A DNA stretch of 64,000 nt from positions 3,070,856 through 3,134,855 of the forward strand of contig OY282374.1 of NCBI GenBank assembly GCA_958295815.1, read 5' to 3'. Shown piece by piece: positions 24,616-33,386 of the stretch. The first letter of the stretch is position 1; the number at the start of each line of letters is the position of its first letter. This DNA comes from Candidatus Poribacteria bacterium. GTDB taxonomy: Bacteria; Poribacteria; WGA-4E; WGA-3G. Under the pieces are notes generated by a model. The model was not told where the DNA came from. It worked only from the letters and a program-made list of their open reading frames with translations, and made no database searches. Made by a program: the position numbers and the translations under genes.

Positions 24616-27600
24616 ATGCAAATTCGTTCGATAGAGATTCGCGCAATTGCCTGCTTCGTGTGCGTCGCAATCTTCTTTTTCTTTCTCGAAGCAGCCCTCT
24701 TTTTGCCTTCCACCTTCACATATTCGTCCGGTATAGCAGATGCAGCCTCAGAGCCATCAAACGGTCGGCGTGCCAGATCCACCACGCGTGACGGAATAGG
24801 CACACAAAGAGAGATTGAATTAGTACATACAACCTCGCAAGGTGTAACGATCCAACTCCTCATCCCTGAATCCGATTTTGAGATAGGAACGGCATCGGAT
24901 AGCCATGAACAATTGCCGGTTTCTCGTGTTGAGAGTCAGTCGATCTCTTTCCCCGGCTGTCGTTTCACTGCCCAACCACCGGGGACGCTGCGCCTCCCTG
25001 TCCAATCTACCCTTATTAGTGTGCCGCCGGACGTGGGTTTTCAGGTCCGAATTGTTGAAAAGGATTTTAGCACGCACAAGATGCCAGAGGTTTTCTCCAT
25101 TTCAACGCTTCGGGGAGCAACCCAATCAAATGCTTCATCAAAAACAGATCGCTTTTTTCCAACGAATCTCGTAGAAACTAAAAACGCAGCTTGGATCCGA
25201 GAAAACCGCGTACTACCAATCCAACTCAACCCTGTCCAATATAACCCTGTTCGCCGTGAGGTAAGGTTCTACCACAGGCTCGTCGTTGAGGTGCGTTTTA
25301 TCCAATCGAGTAATCCACTGTCAATCCAACGTGGATCACTAACGCCGGAATCTTCTGTTTACGATACAATTTTTGAAAGTCTGTTGGTGAATCCGCAAGA
25401 TGTCCGGCAGTGGCGTGCTGCCACTTTCCGCACTCCGCAAGCACCGAGCATTCCATCCACAGCCACAGCACCCCGCTATAAAATCAACGTTACGACAGAC
25501 GGAATGTATAGCGTTACTGGACAGGATTTGGAAGCAATCGGCGTTAATTTAGACGCCATTACGCCGAGAACATTGGCACTAACAAACAGAGGGAAGCGGG
25601 TGCCAATCTTTGTTCGAGGCGAGAACGATGGAAGGCTTGATCCAAGGGATGAAATAATTTTCTACGGAGAGCAACTTCATGGAGATACCAGTTATATCAA
25701 CCCTTTTTCTGATGTAAATATATATTGGCTTACGTGGAATGCGGGACCTGGGAGTCGCATGGGAACGAGAACATCTCTTGGAGATACACACAATGTTGAG
25801 CATCATCAGCACTTTCTCACACGTGCGCACTTTGAAAAAGATAACCACTTTAGACGATTTCCAGACGCAAACTTGACGGAAAACCAGAGATATGCAGAAT
25901 TCAGCCAAGGGCTACAGGAGCGTTGGTTCGATTTGACGGAACTGCCACCACTCCCCGATGACAGTTGGTTCTGGGCACAATTGACCGCACCTGCGTCGAG
26001 ACCGTTCGGTGTTGTACTTTCAGGTGTCGCAGAAACAGCACTATCTGCAACAATACGGGTCAATTTTTACGGTAGATCCAAATCTGAGCACCAAGCCGAA
26101 GTATGGCTAAACGACGATATCAGCCTTGGAGAAGCTAGCTGGAGTGGCGAAGCCGAATACCAACTTCAGGATCAACGCCCCCAATTTTTTCTCAAGAATG
26201 GACGAAACGTCATTCGAATCACAAATCCAGAAAGCTCAGAGGAACTCCTTGACATCATTCTGCTCAACTGGATCCAGATCGACTATCGACGGACTTTTAC
26301 CGCAAAAGAAGATGCACTCCCATTCGCAATTACTCCCTTTCCCAACGAAGAAGGTATTGTAAACCCAAATTTCGAGGTTATCTTACGGAATTTCTCTACA
26401 CCTGATATCGAAATTTATGGCATTGATGGCACCCGTTATGTCGGTTTAGCACCCATTATTGACGAACAAAAGTCTGGCACTTATCGACTTCCTTTCCGGT
26501 CAACCCAAATTCGGCCTAAGGACGTCGACGACCCCTCCATCCAATACATCGCGCTTACCCGCAGCCAATTTCAAAAACCAGAAATTTCGGTAGATACTCC
26601 ATCCGATTTGCGTAGCACTCACAACGCCGCGGATTACATTATCATTACACATCAAAGTTTCCTTCAAGATGTTCAACCGCTCGCTGACTTTCGCAGCCAA
26701 CAAGGATTGCGTACCAAAGTCGTTGACGTCCAGAATATCTACGATGAATTTAGCCACGGAATCCTCAATCCGAGTGCTATCCGTGAATTCCTCAGTTACG
26801 CCTATCACAATTGGCAACCGCCTGCCCCGGCTTACGTCTTTCTTGTAGGGGACACACATATCGATCTCAAGAACCAAGTCAATTTCGTTCCAACGACACA
26901 GGTGCAAATTCCGGGGTATGGTGCTACGGCGAGCGACCATCAATTCGTCACCTTTCGAGGCACAGACAGTTTCCCAGATATGCTCATCGGAAGAATGCCA
27001 GCGAATAATCGTGTAGATGTCCGCATATTCGTTGAACGGACAATCAACTATGAGACGACTGCTCCTGTCGGTCCGTGGCACAAACGTCTTCTCATGCTTG
27101 CCGGTTCGGATTTGAGGTTTCACTCCCAGACAAGCCGACTCATCTCACGCCATCAACTCAGTGGTAAGTATCAGACCGAACGCATCTACGCGCCTCACAC
27201 AGACGAACCCACTTTCGATGATCGAATCCGTTCTCCCATCGCCAGACGCGTTATTGATGGAATCAACGATGGTGCCACTCTCGTTAACTATATCGGACAC
27301 GGTGGTGGCGGGATCTGGTCATCCAGTCGGATGCTGGACTTTGAAGATCCTGAACAGAACTTAACCAATATTTCACAGCTTCCGTTGGTGATTAGCATGA
27401 CCTGCTACACCGGTTCTTTTGACAGCAGCAAAAATAGCCTCGCTGAAGAGTTACTTCGATCTGAAAACGGTGGTGCTATCGCAGTCATCGGAGCGACCAG
27501 CATTGGACTATTAGACGGGGACTACCTCCTCAACTTGGAAATTTTCGATGTTATCTTCAATCAACAGACAGAGAATATGGGGGCTATTCTCGCTAAAGCC

Positions 27601-29721
27601 AAGACGCAATTCCTTATCAATGCTCCCGGTTTTCTTGATCTCGCTGAAGTCTTCACACTTTTCGGGGACCCCGCAACACGGTTGAGACTCCCGAACAAAC
27701 AGTTGCAAGTTGCTGTGGAGGTAGGTGCCTCACGCTCTCAAGAAACGCTGCTCACTGTTTCTGGAACGCTACCCGATCGCACCTTTAGCGGAAACGCCCA
27801 AATTACCGTCGTTCCGAAAATCGAAGATGATTTTGAGGTTCCAGTTGATATACCCTCGGAACAAGAAACCGTCGATGTTGTTAATGGACAGTTCACCGCG
27901 CAAGTCCCAATCCCGGCGAGTGCTGAATTTGATGTTGGTGATGTGCAGGTTTACGCATGGAATGCAGATGATGATCTAATCGGGCACGCGCCATACAGTG
28001 TCTTATTTCGATACGTTAATAATGTGCGTATTGTACCTTATCCCGTTGAACCGCACCAACCCGTACACCTTTATACAGAAGTGGTGGATGAAAGCCTGAT
28101 TGACGAACTGAACCTTTTTTGGAGTTGGGATGGTATCGAGTTTTTCACGATTCCTGTTAGCCGTCATACGGGGACAACCTATAGAAGTGAGCAACCTATT
28201 CCGGGATATCAGGCAGGAGACCTCATTGATTATTATTTAGAGGTGAAGGTGAAAGGTGGACGAACATTTCAAACAGAGGTTGTCACTTACCAGTTCGGGC
28301 AGGCTGGATTTGAAATAGATCTCGCCCTTTTGAAGCAAACCTTTGCATGGAGTACTACACCACCCTTTACGCTCTCGGTGCAAGTTCGCAATCAAGGAAG
28401 CAAACCCGCACAAAACATCCCTGTCCGCTTTTATCTGAAAGCTGTGAATCCTGGAGATCCACCCCTGAATGAGAGTGTCACCTATGTCCCTACGCTTGAA
28501 GAATTACAGAACGCGACACCTATCGGAGATGTTCAGATCCTTCCCGAAGTTTTACCCGGTAGTCAAGTTGTCGCAAGCGTGCCGTGGCAACCGGCACCGG
28601 GGGACCATACTGTCATAGTCTATGTAGATCCACCATCTACGGAGCTGCCTCGCGGGAGTATCCTTGAGCGGCGGGAAAGGAATAACAGCACAGCAAAACA
28701 GTTCACTGGCAATCGGTTCGTTCTCACACCTGAGACCCTCAAGCAGCCAATCCAAAGTTCCGATAGCACCTTCCAGGTCACTGTTTCGCCGGAGAATCTC
28801 CAAACCCGTGCTGTCCTGACATACTCGGAAGAAACGCTAACAATCACAAACCAACCCGATATTACCCCAATTTCACAATCCGTACCGCAAGCTGTCTATC
28901 AACTCGACTTGGACGAACAAACTGAATTGATAGCGACCGTTACTTTCCGAAAAACCGCAAGCGATGATGCTCACGTCTATAGACGGGACGATGATAATGG
29001 CAATTGGGTTTGGGTAGGCGAGGAAACTGCTGGTGAGGAAACAATCTCTGCGGATGTCAAGTTACCGGGCACGTTTGCGCTGTTATCCCACAGCGATTCA
29101 AGTCCGCCCGCCCTTGAATTAACTTTTGATCATCAGGGTTTCATTGATGGCGATTATGTATCCGATACACCGGTTATCTCTGTACGGATTGAGGATGCAA
29201 ACGGCGTTGACTCGCGTCCAGAGCACATAATGCTCACCAAAAACGGGCAGCGCGTCCCAGAGGACGAATATGTAATCGCCGCATCGCCAACTAACAACAA
29301 TCTGCTACTGGTAACCTATACCCCAATCTTGGAACCCGGAGCGTACAACATCCGGTTGCAGGCGCAGGACGCAAATGGCAACGCATCAGACACAGAACGC
29401 AGCGCAACTGTTGCTGGCGAATTTGAGATCGCAAATATTGCCAACTTTCCCAACCCTTTCACGCCGGGAAGGGGCACCCATTTTGCCTATTACCTCACAG
29501 AGAGTGCTGACGAGGTTAGCCTCAAAATCTACACGATAACTGGTCGCCGTATCGCCGCGATTGACACCCTTGACGCCTCTGTCTCTTACAACGAATTCCA
29601 CTACGACGGCTACGATGCCGATGGCGCACCACTTTCAAACGGGGTCTACCTCTACAAATTCACAGCCCGCAAAGGCGACATCCGCAAACAGAAGGTCGGG
29701 AAAATAGCTGTGCGAAAGTAA
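24616..29721 (+). CDS. PorU-like gingipain-family (C25) cysteine peptidase with FlgD/Por-type C-terminal domain
   Basis: 1701 residues. Order: N-terminal membrane/signal helix (about 10-32), a large PorU-like N-terminal region, and a C25 peptidase domain at about 670-1020. The catalytic His895 lies in YIGHGGGG and Cys930 in SMTCYTGS. Beta-rich domains follow at about 1040-1590. The last about 90 residues begin FPNPFTPGRG and end in GVYLYKFTARKG, like T9SS type A tails and FlgD Ig-like domains. In Bacteroidetes, PorU is the sortase that cleaves T9SS tails. Here such a role is inference, since no other Por component is in the window. It starts a new unit after a terminator. Confidence 0.85.
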   Translation: MQIRSIEIRAIACFVCVAIFFFFLEAALFLPSTFTYSSGIADAASEPSNGRRARSTTRDGIGTQREIELVHTTSQGVTIQLLIPESDFEIGTASDSHEQLPVSRVESQSISFPGCRFTAQPPGTLRLPVQSTLISVPPDVGFQVRIVEKDFSTHKMPEVFSISTLRGATQSNASSKTDRFFPTNLVETKNAAWIRENRVLPIQLNPVQYNPVRREVRFYHRLVVEVRFIQSSNPLSIQRGSLTPESSVYDTIFESLLVNPQDVRQWRAATFRTPQAPSIPSTATAPRYKINVTTDGMYSVTGQDLEAIGVNLDAITPRTLALTNRGKRVPIFVRGENDGRLDPRDEIIFYGEQLHGDTSYINPFSDVNIYWLTWNAGPGSRMGTRTSLGDTHNVEHHQHFLTRAHFEKDNHFRRFPDANLTENQRYAEFSQGLQERWFDLTELPPLPDDSWFWAQLTAPASRPFGVVLSGVAETALSATIRVNFYGRSKSEHQAEVWLNDDISLGEASWSGEAEYQLQDQRPQFFLKNGRNVIRITNPESSEELLDIILLNWIQIDYRRTFTAKEDALPFAITPFPNEEGIVNPNFEVILRNFSTPDIEIYGIDGTRYVGLAPIIDEQKSGTYRLPFRSTQIRPKDVDDPSIQYIALTRSQFQKPEISVDTPSDLRSTHNAADYIIITHQSFLQDVQPLADFRSQQGLRTKVVDVQNIYDEFSHGILNPSAIREFLSYAYHNWQPPAPAYVFLVGDTHIDLKNQVNFVPTTQVQIPGYGATASDHQFVTFRGTDSFPDMLIGRMPANNRVDVRIFVERTINYETTAPVGPWHKRLLMLAGSDLRFHSQTSRLISRHQLSGKYQTERIYAPHTDEPTFDDRIRSPIARRVIDGINDGATLVNYIGHGGGGIWSSSRMLDFEDPEQNLTNISQLPLVISMTCYTGSFDSSKNSLAEELLRSENGGAIAVIGATSIGLLDGDYLLNLEIFDVIFNQQTENMGAILAKAKTQFLINAPGFLDLAEVFTLFGDPATRLRLPNKQLQVAVEVGASRSQETLLTVSGTLPDRTFSGNAQITVVPKIEDDFEVPVDIPSEQETVDVVNGQFTAQVPIPASAEFDVGDVQVYAWNADDDLIGHAPYSVLFRYVNNVRIVPYPVEPHQPVHLYTEVVDESLIDELNLFWSWDGIEFFTIPVSRHTGTTYRSEQPIPGYQAGDLIDYYLEVKVKGGRTFQTEVVTYQFGQAGFEIDLALLKQTFAWSTTPPFTLSVQVRNQGSKPAQNIPVRFYLKAVNPGDPPLNESVTYVPTLEELQNATPIGDVQILPEVLPGSQVVASVPWQPAPGDHTVIVYVDPPSTELPRGSILERRERNNSTAKQFTGNRFVLTPETLKQPIQSSDSTFQVTVSPENLQTRAVLTYSEETLTITNQPDITPISQSVPQAVYQLDLDEQTELIATVTFRKTASDDAHVYRRDDDNGNWVWVGEETAGEETISADVKLPGTFALLSHSDSSPPALELTFDHQGFIDGDYVSDTPVISVRIEDANGVDSRPEHIMLTKNGQRVPEDEYVIAASPTNNNLLLVTYTPILEPGAYNIRLQAQDANGNASDTERSATVAGEFEIANIANFPNPFTPGRGTHFAYYLTESADEVSLKIYTITGRRIAAIDTLDASVSYNEFHYDGYDADGAPLSNGVYLYKFTARKGDIRKQKVGKIAVRK

Positions 29722-29761
29722 TTACTGATTGCCTGCTGGCGAGGTTTCCCAACCTTTCTCA

Positions 29762-30739
29762 TCACCCACGCCCAAACACCAAAACATCGTAATGCTGTCC
29801 ACCGTACGTAAACTGGTTTTTCAACCGTCCTTCACACGTGAACCCAGCAGTTTCCAAAACCGCCGCCTTCTTCTCAGAATTGCTGTCAACATAACATTGA
29901 ACCTTCGATTCAGGAAACGCTACCGCTGAAAGCAAGGCAGGCACATCGTCCGCAAAATTTGAATGGAAAAAGAGATCCAATACCGCAGTCGCCGGTTGCC
30001 AGCGCGAATCACGACTGACAGTCGCCCAACCCACAATCGCACCGTCTGACGTAATCAACAGTTTCGCGTCATCGTAGACATCTTTTGTTTCCAAATCGTG
30101 TTTGAAACTCAGGAAACCGCCTTCAAAATTCGTCGGACCGTAGACATCCCATGCCAGACTCCGCAGCGCATCCGAGCCAACAATTCCTGATAGTGCCGTG
30201 ACTTTGGGCCAATCGTGCCATTCGACGGATTTCGGCTCTGAAGGTGCAGGCGAGAAGTAGCGTTCTTCAAAGTCGGTGTTTACATAATATTTCATGAAAC
30301 CGGATTCTGAAAACACACTCTCAAATCCGAAACTATGATAGATGTAATACGGAGGACTATTATAGCCTGTACCGAGATAGAGCGCCCGACCTGTGCGTTG
30401 CCGAAAATCCTCCATCTGATACCCCATCACGCCTTTACACGCACCTTTCCGACGCTGTTCCGGGAGCGTAAAAACATGTCCTAAGATGCCGACCCCTTCA
30501 TACTCAACAGTCATGATGTTTGTAATCACGCGTCCGTCAACTTTACCGACATAAAAACGCGTCTCTAACGCATCCAGATCTTCCGTAACACATCGCTCAA
30601 TATGCCACTTGTAGTTACCCGGTTTATGCCCAAGAAATTGTTTCACCGCTTCAGCATGCGGTTCATCCGGCGCCGTGATTACACCGACTTCCATCCGTTC
30701 TTCTGTCTTCAGTACTACTTCTCCCAGCTTATCATACAT
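29762..30739 (-). CDS. GNAT-family N-acetyltransferase
   Basis: 325 residues from the ATG at 30739, six bases after a GGAG site; the longer frame to 30823 is excluded because the promoter lies there. The acetyl-CoA binding motif A is HVFTLPEQRRKGACKGVM, followed by the motif B-like GTGYNSPPYYIYHSFGFE. A second, weaker GNAT-like half (residues about 190-320) suggests a tandem GNAT fold. Substrate unknown. It converges on the C25 peptidase gene. Confidence 0.85.
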   Translation of the reverse strand: MYDKLGEVVLKTEERMEVGVITAPDEPHAEAVKQFLGHKPGNYKWHIERCVTEDLDALETRFYVGKVDGRVITNIMTVEYEGVGILGHVFTLPEQRRKGACKGVMGYQMEDFRQRTGRALYLGTGYNSPPYYIYHSFGFESVFSESGFMKYYVNTDFEERYFSPAPSEPKSVEWHDWPKVTALSGIVGSDALRSLAWDVYGPTNFEGGFLSFKHDLETKDVYDDAKLLITSDGAIVGWATVSRDSRWQPATAVLDLFFHSNFADDVPALLSAVAFPESKVQCYVDSNSEKKAAVLETAGFTCEGRLKNQFTYGGQHYDVLVFGRG

Positions 30740-30794
30740 AGTCATCTCCATTAGATCTGTTTTGGCAAAATAAAATTGAAAACGCCTCGAAAGT

Positions 30795-30823
30795 ATAGTA
30801 TACTTAAAATGGGTTGATGTCAA
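30795..30823 (-). promoter_or_regulatory. sigma70-type promoter of the GNAT gene
   Basis: On the minus strand TTGACA, 17-bp spacer, TACTAT. The leader would be about 50 nt. This promoter fixes the choice of the start at 30739. Confidence 0.6.
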
Positions 30824-30911
30824 GCCTCAGATGCTTGTATTGCGGTCATCAATCGCTCAAGTTTAACACAAGCGTGCTATGTCAGTGCGCAAAGATTCAA
30901 ATGGAGGGACC

Positions 30912-31376
30912 ATGGAAACAGAACAAACATTGGTTCTAATCAAACCCGATGGAGTCCAACGTGGGCTTATCGGTGAGGTTATCGCTCGTTACGAGCACAA
31001 AGGACTTAAGATCGTTGGGATGAAACTCCAGCAGCTCCCGCGCAACACGGCAGAAGCACTCTACGCCGTTCATCTCGGAAAATCTTTCTACGATGTACTT
31101 ATCGAATTCATGACTTCAGCACCTATTGTTGCCTTAGTTATTGAAGGGCGAGGCGCGATAGATTTGGTGCGAATTATCAATGGAGAGACGGACCCAAAAG
31201 AGTCAAGACCTGGAAGTATCCGAGGCGATTTTTCTGTTAATATAACGCATAACATTGTACACGCATCCGACTCGCCAGAGAATGCCCAACGTGAACTCGA
31301 TATTGTGTTCGGACCCGAAGAGTGCTACAAATATAACCGAGTAGACGAAGCAATCTTGCATCCCACAATTGTGTAA
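30912..31376 (+). CDS. ndk: Nucleoside diphosphate kinase
   Basis: 154 residues from the ATG at 30912 after GGAGGGA. Ndk equilibrates NTP and NDP pools. The sequence shows TLVLIKPDGVQRGLIGEV, the nucleotide-binding RPGSIRGDF, and the phosphohistidine His117 in IVHASDSPE. The length is normal. It is transcribed away from the GNAT gene. Confidence 0.96.
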   Translation: METEQTLVLIKPDGVQRGLIGEVIARYEHKGLKIVGMKLQQLPRNTAEALYAVHLGKSFYDVLIEFMTSAPIVALVIEGRGAIDLVRIINGETDPKESRPGSIRGDFSVNITHNIVHASDSPENAQRELDIVFGPEECYKYNRVDEAILHPTIV

Positions 31377-31394
31377 TATAAACAAACAGGCTAC

Positions 31395-31426
31395 GTTTTT
31401 AGCAAATACGCACAAATGCTAAAAAC
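31395..31426. terminator. Hairpin downstream of ndk, possible terminator
   Basis: A perfect 10-bp stem (GTTTTTAGCA with TGCTAAAAAC) and a 12-nt loop, 18 bases after the ndk stop. There is no separate T run, so termination is only likely. Confidence 0.5.
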
Positions 31427-31608
31427 ACATCCGATAGACACGCTTTACTGGTCCTGTAGAGTAAAATACCAGAATAAAATCCTTTTTCATCCTGATTTAG
31501 AAAAGTCAATCCTGTGTATACACAAAAGACTTCGGATAAATCAGGTTTTTTCTTGCAATATTATGCAATATAATTTATTATGAAGTTACATTAAAAACAA
31601 AATATAAT

Positions 31609-31637
31609 CGTGTAGATGCTTTTCCAAAGCATGCACG
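31609..31637 (+). promoter_or_regulatory. Hairpin in the leader of the first LamG gene
   Basis: ATGCTTT pairs with AAAGCAT (7 bp) around a 3-nt loop and is extended by CGTG/CACG. It is followed by GGAGGG and the GTG start at 31663. An upstream AT-rich promoter-like region (TATAAT at 31569-31574) lacks a clear -35. Confidence 0.4.
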
Positions 31638-31662
31638 CGGTTAATAACGGAGGGAAAAGTTT

Positions 31663-32433
31663 GTGAAAAAAGTTATATTAACCCTTGGTGTGATGTGTTT
31701 TAGCCTCATCGCTGTTCACATTAGCATCGCTGAGATTGATCTTAGTACTGCAGTCGGGATATGGTTGTTCGACGAAGGCAAAGGTGGAGTCGCTGGGGAC
31801 CTTTCTGACGCAGGAAACGATGCTGATCTGGAGAAAAACCCTGAATGGGTGGAAGGCAAATTCGGCGAGGCACTCGAATTTGATGGAAAAGCCAGTTGTG
31901 TCAAGACTGGACAGAAACTGCTCGATAACCTTGAAGAGTTTACCATTCTCACATGGGTAAAAACCAACGACGCTCCCGCAAACCGGACTGGACTTGTTGG
32001 GCAGAACGACTCACCAGAGTTCGGCTTTATTGATGCCAATACTATCAACCTCTGGACACCCACCGCTGGTGGAACGCCCAATCCATGGAAACACAAACAC
32101 GGTGATGGTAAATGGCATCACGTCGGGTGTGTCGCTACAACTGAGTACGTTCACGTCTATATTGACGGCGAATTCGTTGAGAAAAAAGGTGGCTGGGCAA
32201 ATCATGGCGCGTCTGCCTTTAACGTCAATATCGGTGGCTGCGGTGTCTGGGATCCTGCTGGAAACTTCTTCCCGGGTGCGATGGATGAAGTCGCTATTTT
32301 CCACTCAGCGTTAGAACAAGAGGATGTTCAGGAACTAATGGACAAAGGATTTAAGCAGTATTTGGCAGTTGATCCTGAAGGTAAACTCGGTACAACCTGG
32401 GGCCATCTCAAGGCAACTCACCATTTTAAGTAA
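31663..32433 (+). CDS. Exported LamG-domain protein with C-terminal TTWG tag, copy 1
   Basis: 256 residues, GTG start after GGAGGG. A signal peptide (MKKVILTLGVMCFSLIAVHI) ends at about SIAEID. A single LamG/concanavalin A-like domain (about 28-230) carries VGIWLFDEGKGGVAGDLSDAGND, FTILTWVKTND, KWHHVGCVA and MDEVAIFHSALEQED. Such domains bind glycans or proteins. The C terminus is PEGKLGTTWGHLKATHHFK, with a His-rich extension beyond the tag. It is a close paralogue of the next gene, sharing an almost identical run of about 55 bases near 32083-32137. Confidence 0.88.
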   Translation: MKKVILTLGVMCFSLIAVHISIAEIDLSTAVGIWLFDEGKGGVAGDLSDAGNDADLEKNPEWVEGKFGEALEFDGKASCVKTGQKLLDNLEEFTILTWVKTNDAPANRTGLVGQNDSPEFGFIDANTINLWTPTAGGTPNPWKHKHGDGKWHHVGCVATTEYVHVYIDGEFVEKKGGWANHGASAFNVNIGGCGVWDPAGNFFPGAMDEVAIFHSALEQEDVQELMDKGFKQYLAVDPEGKLGTTWGHLKATHHFK

Positions 32434-32437
32434 TGAC

Positions 32438-32470
32438 CACACCTTTTTGAAATCATCGTAGGTGTGCTTT
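32438..32470 (+). terminator. Hairpin after LamG copy 1, possible terminator
   Basis: CACACCT pairs with AGGTGTG around a 15-nt loop and is followed by CTTTT. It may attenuate rather than stop transcription into the next paralogue. Confidence 0.4.
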
Positions 32471-32508
32471 TCGTAGCGCGCTGACGCAAATATTGATGGA
32501 GGGAAACT

Positions 32509-33279
32509 ATGAAGAACAGAGTTTTATTAGCCCTTGGTGTGATGTGTTTTAGCATCATTGCTGTTAACATCAGCACCGCCGAGATTGATTTTGAAACCGC
32601 AGTCGGTATATGGCTATTTGATGAAGGCAAAGGCGGAGTCGCTAAAGACTTATCTGGAGAAGGAAACGACGGCGAAGTCGTCAAAGCCCCATGGGTGGAT
32701 GGTAAATTCGGCAAAGCACTTGATTTCGATGGAAAAGCCGGTTGTGTCAAGACTGGACAGAAACTTCTTGAGGCTCTCGAAGTGTTTACGATCCTCGCAT
32801 GGATACAAAGCACAGACGCTCCACCCGCTCGGACTGGACTCGTCGGACAGAACAACGCACCTGAATTCGGCTTTATTACGCCGAATGAACTGAGCCTCTG
32901 GACGCCTTCGGCTGGTCTGACAAATAATCCATGGAAACACAAACACGGTGATGGTAAATGGCATCACGTTGGGTGTGTCGCTACTCAGGATTACGTCCAT
33001 ACTTATATTGATGGTGATTACGTCGAGCAGAAGGGGAAGTGGCAGAATCACGGTGCTGCTCCTTTTGACGTTAACATCGGTGGATGTGGCATCTGGGATC
33101 CAGGCGGAAACTTTTTCCCCGGGCTAATGGACGAAGTCATGATTTTCCACTCAGCCCTGGAACAAGAAGATATCCAAGAATTAGCGGACAAAGGATATCA
33201 AAATTATTTGGCAGTTGATCCTAAAGATAAACTCAGTACAACTTGGGGTCGTGTTAAGGCATCTCACCATTTCAAGTAA
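32509..33279 (+). CDS. Exported LamG-domain protein with C-terminal TTWG tag, copy 2
   Basis: 256 residues, ATG after GGAGGG. Same plan as copy 1: signal peptide (MKNRVLLALGVMCFSIIAVNI), LamG domain, and C terminus PKDKLSTTWGRVKASHHFK. The two differ mostly on the predicted loop residues. A 12-bp hairpin follows at 33305-33337. Confidence 0.88.
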   Translation: MKNRVLLALGVMCFSIIAVNISTAEIDFETAVGIWLFDEGKGGVAKDLSGEGNDGEVVKAPWVDGKFGKALDFDGKAGCVKTGQKLLEALEVFTILAWIQSTDAPPARTGLVGQNNAPEFGFITPNELSLWTPSAGLTNNPWKHKHGDGKWHHVGCVATQDYVHTYIDGDYVEQKGKWQNHGAAPFDVNIGGCGIWDPGGNFFPGLMDEVMIFHSALEQEDIQELADKGYQNYLAVDPKDKLSTTWGRVKASHHFK

Positions 33280-33304
33280 TAACCACAACTGCTCGCAAAA
33301 TTCG

Positions 33305-33337
33305 TAGACGCGCTTAACCTACTTCTAAGCGCGTCTA
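33305..33337. terminator. Hairpin between convergent LamG copy 2 and TPR genes
   Basis: A 12-bp perfect stem (TAGACGCGCTTA with TAAGCGCGTCTA) and a 9-nt loop, without a T run. It may end transcription from both sides. Confidence 0.5.
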
Positions 33338-33386
33338 TGAGCACCCTTTCCGTTCACCCTCACCACTTCCTATACATCCTGAAACT

